NCBI GenBank assembly: GCA_900542035.1
Contig: UQMJ01000010.1
Location: 1 to 64,000, forward strand
Length of the DNA stretch: 64,000 bases
From: an uncultured Clostridium sp.
GTDB taxonomy: Bacteria > Bacillota > Clostridia > Lachnospirales > Lachnospiraceae
Direction: 5' to 3'
Shown: positions 26,983 through 35,744 of the stretch, piece by piece
How the letters are laid out: each line of letters starts with the position of its first letter
How positions within the stretch are numbered: position 1 is the stretch's first letter
Translations under genes and position numbers: made by a program
Notes under the pieces: generated by a model
The model's database searches: none
The model's input: the letters and a program-made list of their open reading frames with translations, nothing else
Told to the model about the DNA's origin: nothing

Positions 26983-28482
26983 ATGGGACAGCAGGATGTT
27001 TTGCTGCAGATGACAGATATCTGTAAAGAATTTCCGGGGGTAAAAGCGTTGGATCACGTTTCCCTGACAGTCCGGAGAGGAACTGTTCACGCTCTTATGG
27101 GGGAAAATGGCGCCGGAAAATCTACATTGATGAAGTGCCTGTTTGGTATGTACTCCAAAGATAGTGGCCACATCTACCTGGAAGGAAAAGAAATCAATTT
27201 TAAAAGCTCGAAAGAGGCCCTGGAAAGCGGGGTTGCCATGGTACATCAGGAATTAAACCAGGCGTTAAAGCGCAATGTTATGGATAACTTGTGGCTGGGC
27301 CGGTATCCGAAAAAAGGCATCATGGTAGATGAAAAGAAAATGTTAGAGGATACCAACAAGGTATTCGCAGAGCTTGGCATAGAAGTTGACCCGAAGCGTG
27401 TCATGAGCACTATGCCGGTTTCCCAGAGACAGATGGCAGAGATTGCCAAGGCTGTTTCGTTTAACTCGAAAGTTATTGTATTTGATGAACCTACTTCCTC
27501 TTTGACAGAAGAAGAGGTTGAGCATCTGTTTAAGATTATTAATATGCTCCGCGACAGAGGCTGCGGCATCATTTACATTTCTCATAAAATGGCGGAAATT
27601 CTCCGAATTGCAGATGATATTACAGTCATGCGGGACGGTACATGGGTAGCTACCGAGCCTGCTTCTTCCATGACTATGGATAAGATTATCCGTCTGATGG
27701 TAGGACGTGAGCTGGGCAACCAGTTCCCGCCAAAGGACAATGTTCCTGGAGAAGTTGCCCTGGAGGTGGAACATCTTACCGCCCAGTATTCTTTATTAAA
27801 GGACGTGTCCTTTAACGTAAGAAAAGGCGAGATTGTAGGACTGGCAGGCCTGGACGGCAGCGGACGTACGGAAACTCTGGAAAATATCTTCGGTATTGCC
27901 ACCAGAAAATCCGGAACCATCAAGCTGGACGGCAAGCAGGTATTAAACCGCAATGCGAGAGAATCCATTAAAAACGGATTTGCCCTTCTGACAGAAGAGC
28001 GCCGCGCAACCGGTATTTTCGGTATTTTGAATATACGGGAAAATACGGTCGTTTCCAGCTTAAAGAAGCATAGAAAATTTGGACCGTTCTTAAATGAAGC
28101 TTCCATGAAAAAGGATACCCAGTGGTCCATAGATGCAATGAGAACCAAGACGCCTTCCCAGGAGACCAAGATTCGTTCTTTGTCAGGCGGAAACCAGCAG
28201 AAGGTTATCCTTGGCCGGTGGCTGCTGACGGATCCGGAAGTCCTGCTTTTGGATGAGCCAACCCGTGGTATTGACGTAGGCGCAAAATATGAAATCTATC
28301 AGCTGATTATTGACCTGGCTAAAAAGGGCAAGGTCGTTATCATGGTATCTTCTGAGATGCCGGAGCTGTTAGGTGTCTGCGACCGTATCCTGGTAATGTC
28401 AGGCGGGCGGCTGGCAGGCGAAGTTGATGCAAAGAATACTACTCAGGAAGAGATCATGACTCTTGCTGCAAAATATGTATAG
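26983..28482 (+). CDS. mglA: Galactose/sugar ABC transporter ATPase, two nucleotide-binding domains
   Basis: This 499-aa protein is a fusion of two ABC domains, as usual for CUT2 importers (MglA/RbsA). The first domain has Walker A GENGAGKST (about 41-49) and Walker B VIVFDEPTSSL. Its signature position reads MPVSQRQMAEI, degenerate as is typical of domain 1. The second domain has the usual altered Walker A LDGSGRTE, a perfect LSGGNQQK signature and VLLLDEPTRGID. The gene lies between mglB and mglC and has GAAAGGGG upstream. Confidence 0.93.
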   Translation: MGQQDVLLQMTDICKEFPGVKALDHVSLTVRRGTVHALMGENGAGKSTLMKCLFGMYSKDSGHIYLEGKEINFKSSKEALESGVAMVHQELNQALKRNVMDNLWLGRYPKKGIMVDEKKMLEDTNKVFAELGIEVDPKRVMSTMPVSQRQMAEIAKAVSFNSKVIVFDEPTSSLTEEEVEHLFKIINMLRDRGCGIIYISHKMAEILRIADDITVMRDGTWVATEPASSMTMDKIIRLMVGRELGNQFPPKDNVPGEVALEVEHLTAQYSLLKDVSFNVRKGEIVGLAGLDGSGRTETLENIFGIATRKSGTIKLDGKQVLNRNARESIKNGFALLTEERRATGIFGILNIRENTVVSSLKKHRKFGPFLNEASMKKDTQWSIDAMRTKTPSQETKIRSLSGGNQQKVILGRWLLTDPEVLLLDEPTRGIDVGAKYEIYQLIIDLAKKGKVVIMVSSEMPELLGVCDRILVMSGGRLAGEVDAKNTTQEEIMTLAAKYV

Positions 28483-28497
28483 GGGAGGCCGGATTCC

Positions 28498-29568
28498 ATG
28501 AAATTAGTAACCAATATTAATACAAGAATAGAAAGCTACAAAGCTCTGGACAGCAAAGATAAAAAGACGTACTGGAAAGAACTTTTATTAAACAACGCAA
28601 TGTATATTCTGCTGATAATTGCGATTTTGTATACGTTCAGCCAGAACCCTAAGTTTTTGGCTCCTCGCTCCATCGTCAACATCATCAGCCTTTCAGCAGC
28701 AAACCTGCCAATTGCCTGCGGTATTGCAGGATGTATCGTATTGACCGGTACCGACCTTTCAGCAGGACGAGTCGTTGGTCTGACAGCGTGTATTTCCGCA
28801 TCGCTGCTGCAGGCGGTAGACTATGCAAGCAAGATGTTCCCGAATATTCCGCCGCTGCCAATTCCGGTTGTTATTTTAACCGTATTATTAGTAGGCGCGA
28901 TTGTCGGATGGGTAAACGGTTTCTTCGTAGCAAAATTCCAGCTGCATCCATTTATTGTAACCCTGGCAACCCAGCTGATTGTATATGGTATTCTGCTGGT
29001 TTACATTATGGCCAATGGAAATAACGGACAGCCGTTGTCTGGTCTGGATGATTCCTTTAAGAACTTTGTAACGGGAAGTATCTGCAAGATTGGCGATGTT
29101 CCGATTCCAAACTACGTATGGTTCGGCTTAATCGTAGTTGTGATCATGTGGTTTATCTGGAATAAGACTACTTTTGGCAAGAATATGTTTGCAGTAGGTT
29201 CCAATCCGGAAGCAGCAAATGTATCTGGTGTAAACGTTATGAAGACCACCATTCTGGTACATACCCTGGCTGGTATGATGTATGGTGTTACCGGTTTCAT
29301 TGAGTCTGCACGTATTGGTTCCAATACTGCCAATACTGGTCTGAACTACGAGTGTGACGCGATTGCAGCCTGCGTTATCGGCGGCGTATCTTTCGTAGGC
29401 GGTACTGGTAAAATCAGCGGCGTTGTAATCGGCGTATTCCTGCTTCGTATTATCTTCGTAGCGCTGAACTTCCTTTCTATCAATGCAAACTTACAGTACA
29501 TCATCAAGGGTCTGATTATCCTGGTAGCGTGTGCAATTGATATGAGAAAATACCTGGTTCGTAAGTAA
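28498..29568 (+). CDS. mglC: Galactose/sugar ABC transporter permease
   Basis: This membrane protein of 356 aa is in the RbsC/MglC family. About 8-10 segments start near residue 35, after a polar N-terminus. Conserved features include LTGTDLSAGRVVGLTA (about 82-97) and the cytoplasmic loop near residues 235-250 that contacts MglA (GSNPEAANVSGVNV). GGTGKISGVVIGVFLL is near the end. It follows mglA by 15 bases with GGGGAGG. Together, mglBAC import galactose, glucose or methyl-galactoside with ATP. Confidence 0.93.
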   Translation: MKLVTNINTRIESYKALDSKDKKTYWKELLLNNAMYILLIIAILYTFSQNPKFLAPRSIVNIISLSAANLPIACGIAGCIVLTGTDLSAGRVVGLTACISASLLQAVDYASKMFPNIPPLPIPVVILTVLLVGAIVGWVNGFFVAKFQLHPFIVTLATQLIVYGILLVYIMANGNNGQPLSGLDDSFKNFVTGSICKIGDVPIPNYVWFGLIVVVIMWFIWNKTTFGKNMFAVGSNPEAANVSGVNVMKTTILVHTLAGMMYGVTGFIESARIGSNTANTGLNYECDAIAACVIGGVSFVGGTGKISGVVIGVFLLRIIFVALNFLSINANLQYIIKGLIILVACAIDMRKYLVRK

Positions 29569-29590
29569 TCAGGAGCAATTATGGATAAGG

Positions 29591-29619
29591 GGGCTGCTGC
29601 ATATTAGATGCGGCAGCCC
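29591..29619 (+). terminator. Hairpin after mglC
   Basis: The 12-bp stem GGGCTGCTGCAT / ATGCGGCAGCCC has one G-T pair and loop ATTAG. No T tract follows, so it may be an attenuator or RNA-processing signal between mglC and the repeat protein rather than a full stop. Confidence 0.55.
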
Positions 29620-29645
29620 TGATGTATTTACGGAAGGATGACAAC

Positions 29646-30281
29646 ATGGAAGAAAAACTGGAAGAAAAAAAGACAGATTTGCCGGAGAACGTACCGGAGG
29701 CAGGTCAGGAAGGACAGCCGCCGGTTAAGAAAAAGTGGTTTGGCAGGGGAATCTATGGAAGCAAAGACGTGCCGATCAAGATTCTGGATAAGCTGATTCT
29801 GGGCCTGATTCTGGCTACGGTAATTCTGACCGTAGTGTTTACGGTAAATGGAGGATATTTTGTCAATTTTGAGACAGACGGAGGCACAGAGATTGAGAGC
29901 CAGAAGCTGCGCTATGGACAGCTGGTGGAAAAGCCGGAGGATCCGGTAAAACCTGGGTATGAATTTACAGGCTGGATCTATGGCGAGGAAGCGTATCCCT
30001 GGAGTTTTGGCGCCGATAAGGTACAGGGGGAAATGACCCTGGTTGCCCAGTGGAAACCAGCAGAGATTCTGGTAAAGTTTGATCTGGACGGGGGGAACTT
30101 TGGCGAAAATGCTCCTGATGGAGACTTTTTTGTAACCTTTGGAGAGCCTTATGGAGAACTGCCGGTTCCGGAAAAAGAAGGATTCCAGTTTGACGGCTGG
30201 GTGTACAGCGGAGCGGTAATTCAAGATACGACGCCAGTTTCCATGACTGGAGAACACGTGCTGACTGCGTTGTGGAAATAA
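29646..30281 (+). CDS. Membrane-anchored protein with two InlB-type B-repeats, 211 aa
   Basis: The N-terminal 55 residues are charged and likely cytoplasmic. A single membrane segment follows (ILDKLILGLILATVILTVVF, about 45-65). The outside part has two Listeria_Bact_rpt/InlB B-repeats. The first ends GYEFTGWIYGEEAYPW and the second ends GFQFDGWVYSGA; each repeat closes with a TLVAQWK/VLTALWK strand. It is a type II membrane protein with no cleavable signal. ATG 29646 follows GGAAGG, while the upstream in-frame start has no ribosome site. Its place just after mglC, with no clear terminator, suggests co-expression with sugar uptake. Its function is unknown. Confidence 0.78.
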   Translation: MEEKLEEKKTDLPENVPEAGQEGQPPVKKKWFGRGIYGSKDVPIKILDKLILGLILATVILTVVFTVNGGYFVNFETDGGTEIESQKLRYGQLVEKPEDPVKPGYEFTGWIYGEEAYPWSFGADKVQGEMTLVAQWKPAEILVKFDLDGGNFGENAPDGDFFVTFGEPYGELPVPEKEGFQFDGWVYSGAVIQDTTPVSMTGEHVLTALWK

Positions 30282-30331
30282 AAGTTTTACGAAAGTTTTA
30301 CATAACCTGGCTTTTATAGTGGGAAACAACC

Positions 30332-30340
30332 TGGTATAAT
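30332..30340 (+). promoter_or_regulatory. Extended -10 promoter for the small membrane protein gene
   Basis: TGGTATAAT lies at 30332-30340, about 50 bases before the GTG start. It matches the TGGTATAAT elements at 19323, 21206 and 58336. Confidence 0.6.
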
Positions 30341-30389
30341 AAAAAACAAACCGTTGATACTATTGGAAAACACTATAAAGGAGAAACAA

Positions 30390-30596
30390 GTGAGTACAAG
30401 TAAGCATTGGGGAAGCTGTCTGCGTACGACCATAGGCGTGATGCTGGGCCTGGCCTTCCTCTTTGGATTCATGGGAGCAGTTGACGGCGGAGCAAGAACC
30501 GCTTTTTTCGGAGCCCTTGGCGGACTGGCAATCGGAGCGATATTAGGTGTATTTTATGCAGTATTGCTGCTGCTGTTCGCAAGGACGGATAAATAA
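30390..30596 (+). CDS. Small glycine-rich membrane protein, 68 aa
   Basis: The protein consists of a short polar head (STSKHWGSCLR) and two hydrophobic stretches (about 13-30 and 36-62), with Gly-x3-Gly patterns (GALGGLAIGAILG) that suit packed helix pairs. The family is not recognised. It starts with GTG at 30390, chosen because AAAGGAG ends 6 bases before it. The ATT-type codon further upstream is inside the leader. It has its own extended -10 promoter and a strong terminator, so it is a single-gene unit. Confidence 0.7.
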   Translation: MSTSKHWGSCLRTTIGVMLGLAFLFGFMGAVDGGARTAFFGALGGLAIGAILGVFYAVLLLLFARTDK

Positions 30597-30608
30597 CAGA
30601 TTGGAAAG

Positions 30609-30637
30609 AAAGGGAGTGCATTTTGCACTCCCTTTTT
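30609..30637. terminator. Bidirectional terminator between the small membrane gene and hydA
   Basis: The perfect 12-bp stem AAAGGGAGTGCA / TGCACTCCCTTT has a T tract on the right and A-rich bases on the left. It serves the convergent hyd operon (minus) and the small gene (plus). Confidence 0.88.
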
Positions 30638-30652
30638 GCTGCCGGATATTGT

Positions 30653-32401
30653 TTAATGCTGATTGATTTCCCTCTTTACATAAGTGGTATGAAGGAGATG
30701 GTGAGCCAGAGGACTGCCTGGCTTTCCTAAATAAGTATCGTACAGCTCTTTAATAGCTGGATTCTCATGGGACTTGCGGATTGGATTGTCTTTATCGCTG
30801 TCGTAGAGAACCTGCGCACGCAGGGCGCGGATGTCGGTGGTATTGCGCACCGGACCAGGCTGCTGAGGCTGTCCGCCGCCGTTGACACAACCGCCTGGGC
30901 AGCCCATAATCTCGATGAAATGGTAATCTGCCTCTCCGGATTTTACCTTATTTAATAGCTCTCTTGCATTGCCTAAGCCGGAAGCCACTGCAACTTTTAC
31001 ATCCATGCCGGCAACGTGATAGGTCGCTTCTTTGATTCCTTTTGTGCCGCGGACTTCGGTAAATTCAACGGATGGAAGTTCTTCGCCGGTCAAGGTTTCG
31101 ACTGCTGTACGGAGAGCAGCTTCCATAACGCCTCCGGTAGCGCCGAAGATAACGGCAGCGCCGGTAGAACGTCCTAACGGATCGTCAAAGGTCTCGTCTG
31201 GAAGATCTAAGAACCGGATGCCGGCCTTTTTAATCATTCTTGCCAGTTCTCTGGTAGTCATGCTGTAATCCACATCCGGAACGCCGTTGGCTGCTTCATC
31301 ATCCCGTCCGATTTCAAATTTTTTAGCCGTACAAGGCATGACGCTGACAGAAACAATATCCTTTGCAGGAATATTTTCCTTAGCTGCGTAGTAGGACTTT
31401 AAGATGGCGCCGAACATCTGCTGCGGAGATTTACAGGAAGACAAGTTTTCTGTCATATCTGGGAAGTAGTGTTCACAGTATTTAATCCATCCTGGAGAAC
31501 AGGAGGTAATTAGAGGCAGAACGCCGCCGTTCTGGACGCGCTCGATAAATTCATGGGCTTCTTCCATAATGGTTAAGTCTGCCGAAAAGTTGGTATCAAA
31601 TACTTTATTAAAGCCTAAGCGGCGGAGCGCAGCAACCATTTTGCCTTCTACATTGGTTCCGATAGGAAGTCCAAATTCCTCGCCAAGAGCGGCGCGGACT
31701 GCTGGAGCGGTCTGGACAACGACGTGTTTGGTCGGATCGGCAATTGCTGCAAAAATGTCATCTACATTGCTCTTTTCTGTCAGAGCGCCGGTCGGACAGA
31801 CTGCAATACACTGTCCGCAGGATACGCAGGAGGTCTCTCCCAGTCCCATTTCAAATGCGGAACCGATGTGGGTATTAAATCCACGCATATTGGGGCCGAT
31901 AACGCCGATTCCCTGAACGTTTTCACAGACGGCAGAACAGCGGCGGCATAGGATACACTTGCTGTTGTCGCGGATCATATGGGCAGCAGAATCATCAATG
32001 CAGGATGGCGTAACAGCTCCGTCATAGTAGCCTTCGTCTTCTACGCCCAGGTTGTGGGCCAGCTCCTGAAGCTCGCAGTGACCGCTTCGGACACAGGATA
32101 AGCAGGAGCGGTTGTGGTTGGACAGCAGAAGCTGTACGGTTTTCTTTCTGGATTCTAATACTTTAGGAGTATTGGTCCAGACTTCCATTCCCTCATTAAC
32201 AGGATATACACAGGAAGCTACCAAGGAACGTGCTCCCTTTACTTCTACAACACAGACACGGCAGGCGCCGATTTCATTGATATCCTTTAAGAAACACAGG
32301 GTAGGAATCTCAATGTGGGCAAGTCTTGCTGCTTCCAGGATGGTGGAACCCTTTGGAGCAGAGACTTCCATGCCGTTGATTTTAAGCGTAACGTTCTCCA
32401 T
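30653..32401 (-). CDS. hydA: NAD-linked [FeFe] hydrogenase catalytic subunit HydA
   Basis: This is the catalytic subunit of a trimeric hydrogenase that couples H2 with NAD(H) and, in characterised relatives, ferredoxin by electron bifurcation. The order is an N-terminal 2Fe-2S domain (GACRVCVVEV near 45), a His-Cys 4Fe-4S motif (CLSCVRSGHC near 99-108), and two 4Fe-4S motifs (CILCRRCSAVC near 149, CVSCGQCIAVC near 192). The H-cluster domain has L1 TSCSPGW (299-305), L2 MPCTAKK (about 354) and L3 IMGCPGGCVNGGG (about 497), and a small-subunit-like tail follows. L1 has Ser after the first Cys, as I recall for other NAD-linked HydA proteins. It has 582 aa and GGGAGG upstream, and is the last gene of the minus-strand operon. 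Confidence 0.94.
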   Translation of the reverse strand: MENVTLKINGMEVSAPKGSTILEAARLAHIEIPTLCFLKDINEIGACRVCVVEVKGARSLVASCVYPVNEGMEVWTNTPKVLESRKKTVQLLLSNHNRSCLSCVRSGHCELQELAHNLGVEDEGYYDGAVTPSCIDDSAAHMIRDNSKCILCRRCSAVCENVQGIGVIGPNMRGFNTHIGSAFEMGLGETSCVSCGQCIAVCPTGALTEKSNVDDIFAAIADPTKHVVVQTAPAVRAALGEEFGLPIGTNVEGKMVAALRRLGFNKVFDTNFSADLTIMEEAHEFIERVQNGGVLPLITSCSPGWIKYCEHYFPDMTENLSSCKSPQQMFGAILKSYYAAKENIPAKDIVSVSVMPCTAKKFEIGRDDEAANGVPDVDYSMTTRELARMIKKAGIRFLDLPDETFDDPLGRSTGAAVIFGATGGVMEAALRTAVETLTGEELPSVEFTEVRGTKGIKEATYHVAGMDVKVAVASGLGNARELLNKVKSGEADYHFIEIMGCPGGCVNGGGQPQQPGPVRNTTDIRALRAQVLYDSDKDNPIRKSHENPAIKELYDTYLGKPGSPLAHHLLHTTYVKREINQH

Positions 32402-32415
32402 AGTTCTTTCCTCCC

Positions 32416-34206
32416 TTATTTCTTATAGATAGCGCCGAATTTACACTTCTCAATACAGGTACCGCACTTAATACATTTTTCTGTATCAATAAAGTGTGGA
32501 TTCTTAACGGATCCGATAATCGCGTCTGCAGGACAGTTGCGGGCGCACAGGGTACATCCCTTACATTTGTCTCGGTCAATGTGATAAGACAGAAGCGCCT
32601 TACATACGCCTGCAGGACAGCGTTTTTCTTTGATATGGGCTTCATATTCGTCACGGAAATAGCGCAGGGTGGAGAGAACCGGATTGGGGGCAGTCTGTCC
32701 AAGTCCGCACAATGCGTTCTCTTTTACATAGTAACACAGCTCTTCCAGTTTATCTAAGTCTTCCATGGTAGCGGTACCTTTGGTAATCTTATCTAAAATT
32801 TCCAGCATACGCTTGGTACCGATACGGCATGGAGTACATTTGCCGCAGGATTCTTCAACGGTAAATTCCAGGAAGAATTTGGCGATATCTACCATACAGT
32901 CGTCTTCATCCATAACAATCAGACCGCCGGAACCCATCATGGAACCGATGGAAATCAGATTGTCGTAATCAATCGGAATGTCAAAGTGCTCATAAGGGAT
33001 ACATCCGCCGGAAGGACCGCCGGTCTGAGCTGCTTTGAATTTTTTGCCGCCAGGAATGCCGCCGCCGATTTCTTCGATCACTTCGCGGAGAGTGGTTCCC
33101 ATTGGGATTTCAACCAGACCAGTATTGTGAATCTTTCCACCCAGGGCAAATACCTTGGTACCCTTGGATTTTTCCGTACCCATGGAAGAGAACCATTCCG
33201 GTCCATTTAAAATGATCTGGGGAATGTTGGCGTAAGTCTCTACGTTGTTTAAAATAGAAGGCTTGCCGAATAACCCTTTCTGTGCAGGGAACGGAGGACG
33301 TGGTCTTGGCTCGCCGCGCTTGCCTTCGATAGAAGTCATAAGGGCAGTCTCTTCGCCGCAGACAAAGGCTCCTGCGCCCAGACGCAGGTCAATATCAAAA
33401 TCAAATCCAGTATCAAAGATGTTTTTGCCTAACAGTCCGTATTCACGGGCCTGGCTGATGGCGATGCGCAGACGTTCTACTGCGATCGGATACTCGGCGC
33501 GGACGTAGATATAACCCTGATTTGCGCCAATGGCATAACCGGCAATGGCCATTGCCTCCAGTACGGCATGGGGATCGCCTTCCAGTACGGAACGATCCAT
33601 GAATGCGCCTGGGTCGCCTTCGTCGGCGTTACAGCATACATATTTCTGATCCGCGTCATTCTGACGGGCTAATTTCCATTTTAAACCGGTAGGGAAGCCG
33701 GCGCCGCCGCGTCCTCTGAGGCCGCTGTCTAGCAGAAGCTGGATGACTTCGTCAGGAGTCATCTGGGTCAGAACTTTTCCTAATGCTTCGTAGCCGCCGG
33801 TGCCGATGTATTCGTCAATGACTTCCGGATTGATAATACCGCAGTTGCGCAGAGCGATACGATGCTGTTTTTTATAGAAGTCCGTATCAGTCAGTGCCTT
33901 GATTTTGCCGGTAGGGGTAACGGTTTCTTTATAAAGAAGACGGGTAACGACACGTCCCTTTAACAGATGTTCAGAAACAATTTCCGGAATATCTTCTACT
34001 TTTACCATAGAGTAGAAGGTAGCGTCCGGATAAATAATCATAATAGGGCCTAAGGCGCAGAGGCCGTGGCATCCGGTCTGTACAACGGCTACTTCATCAG
34101 ACAGGCCGTTTTTCTCGATTTCAGCCTTTAAAGTCTCCATAATCTGCTGGCTGCCGGAGGAGGTACATCCTGTGCCGCCGCAGACTAAAACGTGTGAACG
34201 ATACAT
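32416..34206 (-). CDS. hydB: HydB, NuoF-like diaphorase subunit of the trimeric hydrogenase
   Basis: This FMN- and NAD(H)-binding subunit has 596 aa. It has an N-terminal thioredoxin-like 2Fe-2S domain (CGGTGCTSSGS near 9, CHGLCALGP near 46). The NuoF core has the FMN/NAD glycine-rich loop GLRGRGGAGFPTG (about 158-170) and GAGAFVCGEETAL (about 257-269). The SLBB region follows, then the NuoF 4Fe-4S site CGKCTPCRIG (about 450). Two C-terminal 4Fe-4S ferredoxin motifs complete it (CKGCTLCARNC, CIKCGTCIEKC). This domain set matches HydB of bifurcating hydrogenases. It lies 14 bases before hydA, with GGAGGAAG before its ATG. Confidence 0.95.
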   Translation of the reverse strand: MYRSHVLVCGGTGCTSSGSQQIMETLKAEIEKNGLSDEVAVVQTGCHGLCALGPIMIIYPDATFYSMVKVEDIPEIVSEHLLKGRVVTRLLYKETVTPTGKIKALTDTDFYKKQHRIALRNCGIINPEVIDEYIGTGGYEALGKVLTQMTPDEVIQLLLDSGLRGRGGAGFPTGLKWKLARQNDADQKYVCCNADEGDPGAFMDRSVLEGDPHAVLEAMAIAGYAIGANQGYIYVRAEYPIAVERLRIAISQAREYGLLGKNIFDTGFDFDIDLRLGAGAFVCGEETALMTSIEGKRGEPRPRPPFPAQKGLFGKPSILNNVETYANIPQIILNGPEWFSSMGTEKSKGTKVFALGGKIHNTGLVEIPMGTTLREVIEEIGGGIPGGKKFKAAQTGGPSGGCIPYEHFDIPIDYDNLISIGSMMGSGGLIVMDEDDCMVDIAKFFLEFTVEESCGKCTPCRIGTKRMLEILDKITKGTATMEDLDKLEELCYYVKENALCGLGQTAPNPVLSTLRYFRDEYEAHIKEKRCPAGVCKALLSYHIDRDKCKGCTLCARNCPADAIIGSVKNPHFIDTEKCIKCGTCIEKCKFGAIYKK

Positions 34207-34221
34207 TGTGCTTCCTCCTTA

Positions 34222-34599
34222 TTATTTAATATCCGCTTTATTCAGCGTATAATCCTCAACCACATGGCCGCCGATTAAATGGCGTTCCACCACTTCAAGG
34301 GCTTTGTCTGGATTCATCTTGATGTAGGTAACTTTATCTTTGCCAGGTTCCATTACTTCCACAATCGGCTCGTACTGGCACAGGCCGATGCATCCGGTCT
34401 GGGTAACGGCTACTTTATCAGTCAGGCCCTTTTCCTGGACTGCATTGGCAAGAGTGGTCAAAACCGGTCTGGCGCCGCTTGCGATTCCGCAGGTTGCCAT
34501 ACCGACTACAACGCGGATATGGTTGTGATCCTCGGCGCGCATACTTACCTGGCTCTGAACCCTATCGCGGATGGCTTTTAATTCAGCAAGGCTTTTCAT
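34222..34599 (-). CDS. Thioredoxin-like [2Fe-2S] ferredoxin of the hyd operon
   Basis: At 125 aa, residues 1-25 form a charged helix and residues 28-115 a thioredoxin-like 2Fe-2S fold. The cysteines are in VGMATCGIASGAR (C near 36; the usual second Cys, 4 residues on, is replaced by Ser/Ala) and CIGLCQYEP (about 68-72). The cluster therefore has only three obvious Cys ligands, and cluster binding may be altered or absent. A comparable extra subunit accompanies hydBC in other anaerobes. It lies 15 bases before hydB, and a stem-loop separates it from the ATP-binding gene upstream. Confidence 0.82.
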   Translation of the reverse strand: MKSLAELKAIRDRVQSQVSMRAEDHNHIRVVVGMATCGIASGARPVLTTLANAVQEKGLTDKVAVTQTGCIGLCQYEPIVEVMEPGKDKVTYIKMNPDKALEVVERHLIGGHVVEDYTLNKADIK

Positions 34600-34617
34600 A
34601 GTAATCCTCCAATCTGT

Positions 34618-34638
34618 AGTTACTGTCTGGCAGTAACT
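34618..34638 (-). other. Intercistronic stem-loop in the hyd operon
   Basis: The perfect 8-bp arms AGTTACTG / CAGTAACT have a 5-base loop and no T tract. It lies between the ATP-binding gene and the ferredoxin gene, so RNA cleavage or protection there could adjust expression of regulator and enzyme subunits. Confidence 0.5.
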
Positions 34639-34649
34639 GTTGTGGACGG

Positions 34650-35207
34650 TCAGATGAGATTTCCGCCGTCAGCTTCCTGTTTATTTTCTGTCAGATATTC
34701 CATAATGTATTGAGAGACTTCCGGAGTATCAAATGGAACGTCTCCCAGGATTTCCCGCAGCTGTCTGGTATCCAGGGTAAAAGATTTCTGGTTGTATCGG
34801 TACGTATATACAAAATCTGTATCCGGATGGTAGACAATCAATGTGTGAATCGTGCCGGAAATGTCTCCTAAAGGCATCCGATCAATATGGGACAACCCAA
34901 AAACTGCAGTTACCACAGTGCCTTTTCCTAATTCGGAATCAATGGAAAAGCTGCCTCCGGTACTTTCCGCCGCATATTTGAAAAACGGAATCCCCAGTCC
35001 TACTTTACGGGTAGTACGGGTGGTAAAAAAAGGGTCTGTCACATTGGCGGCCTGGCTGGGACTCATGCCGCAGCCATCATCACGTATCGTAATGGAAAGG
35101 GTATCGGCATCCGTGTCAGCTTCGATGGAAATGGCAACCAGACTGGCGCCTGCTCTGGTCGAGTTTTCGGAAACATCCAGGACATTTAAGGAAATTTCTG
35201 TCATCAT
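34650..35207 (-). CDS. HATPase_c-domain ATP-binding protein without a His phospho-acceptor domain
   Basis: Residues 5-110 form a GHKL ATPase. The N-box ENSTRAGA (about 14-21), G1 DDGCGM (about 42-47), F-box DPFFTTR (about 56-62) and G2 KVGLGI (about 67-72) are all present. There is no HisKA domain. The C-terminal 75 residues are unassigned. The shape is that of a free kinase-type ATPase. It lies between hydC and the ferredoxin, 4 bases after hydC, with no clear ribosome site of its own, so translation is probably coupled to hydC. With the RsbW-like ATPase and the SpoIIE phosphatase it may form a phospho-signalling chain tied to hydrogenase state. Targets are unknown. Confidence 0.85.
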   Translation of the reverse strand: MMTEISLNVLDVSENSTRAGASLVAISIEADTDADTLSITIRDDGCGMSPSQAANVTDPFFTTRTTRKVGLGIPFFKYAAESTGGSFSIDSELGKGTVVTAVFGLSHIDRMPLGDISGTIHTLIVYHPDTDFVYTYRYNQKSFTLDTRQLREILGDVPFDTPEVSQYIMEYLTENKQEADGGNLI

Positions 35208-35211
35208 AGGC

Positions 35212-35706
35212 TTAATTATATTTTGCTAAAATACCAGGAATATCGTCTGGAACCAGACGGCCGTACACTTCGTCGTTAATCATCATAACGGGAGCCAGAC
35301 CGCAGGCGCCTACGCACCGGCAGGAATCCAGAGAAAATTTGCCGTCCGGAGTGCATTCTCCGTTGGTAATGCCCAGAAGCTCTTCCAGTTTGCTGAAAAT
35401 ATTGCCGGAACCCTTTACATAGCACGCAGTACCGAGACAGACGGAAATTTTGTATTTGCCCTTAGGCTGTAAAGCGAACTGGGCGTAGAAGGTAGACACT
35501 CCATAAACCTTTTCCAGCGGAATCCCTGTTTCATCCGAGATCATCGTCTGCACTTCAATGGGGAGATAACCATAGATTTCCTGGGCCTTCTGCATAATTG
35601 GCATAAGGGAACCTGGTGTGTCTTTGAGCTGGGCAATGGCTTCTTTCAGCGCTGCCTCCTGCTCTTTTGTCCCAGAAAATGGGACAGTTGTTTTTTTGCA
35701 AGCCAT
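35212..35706 (-). CDS. hydC: HydC, NuoE-like [2Fe-2S] subunit of the trimeric hydrogenase
   Basis: This 164-aa protein has a helical N-terminal domain (about 10-75; LMPIMQKAQEIYGYLP matches NuoE) and a thioredoxin-like 2Fe-2S domain. Its four cysteines lie in CLGTACYVKGS (about 87-97) and CRCVGACGL (about 128-136). It passes electrons within HydABC. The ATG has AAGGAGG upstream. It is the first gene of the minus-strand operon; a TATAAT and a palindrome lie just upstream. Confidence 0.93.
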   Translation of the reverse strand: MACKKTTVPFSGTKEQEAALKEAIAQLKDTPGSLMPIMQKAQEIYGYLPIEVQTMISDETGIPLEKVYGVSTFYAQFALQPKGKYKISVCLGTACYVKGSGNIFSKLEELLGITNGECTPDGKFSLDSCRCVGACGLAPVMMINDEVYGRLVPDDIPGILAKYN

Positions 35707-35744
35707 TATGTAACCTCCTTATTCAAGTTTATAATCATTTGGAC

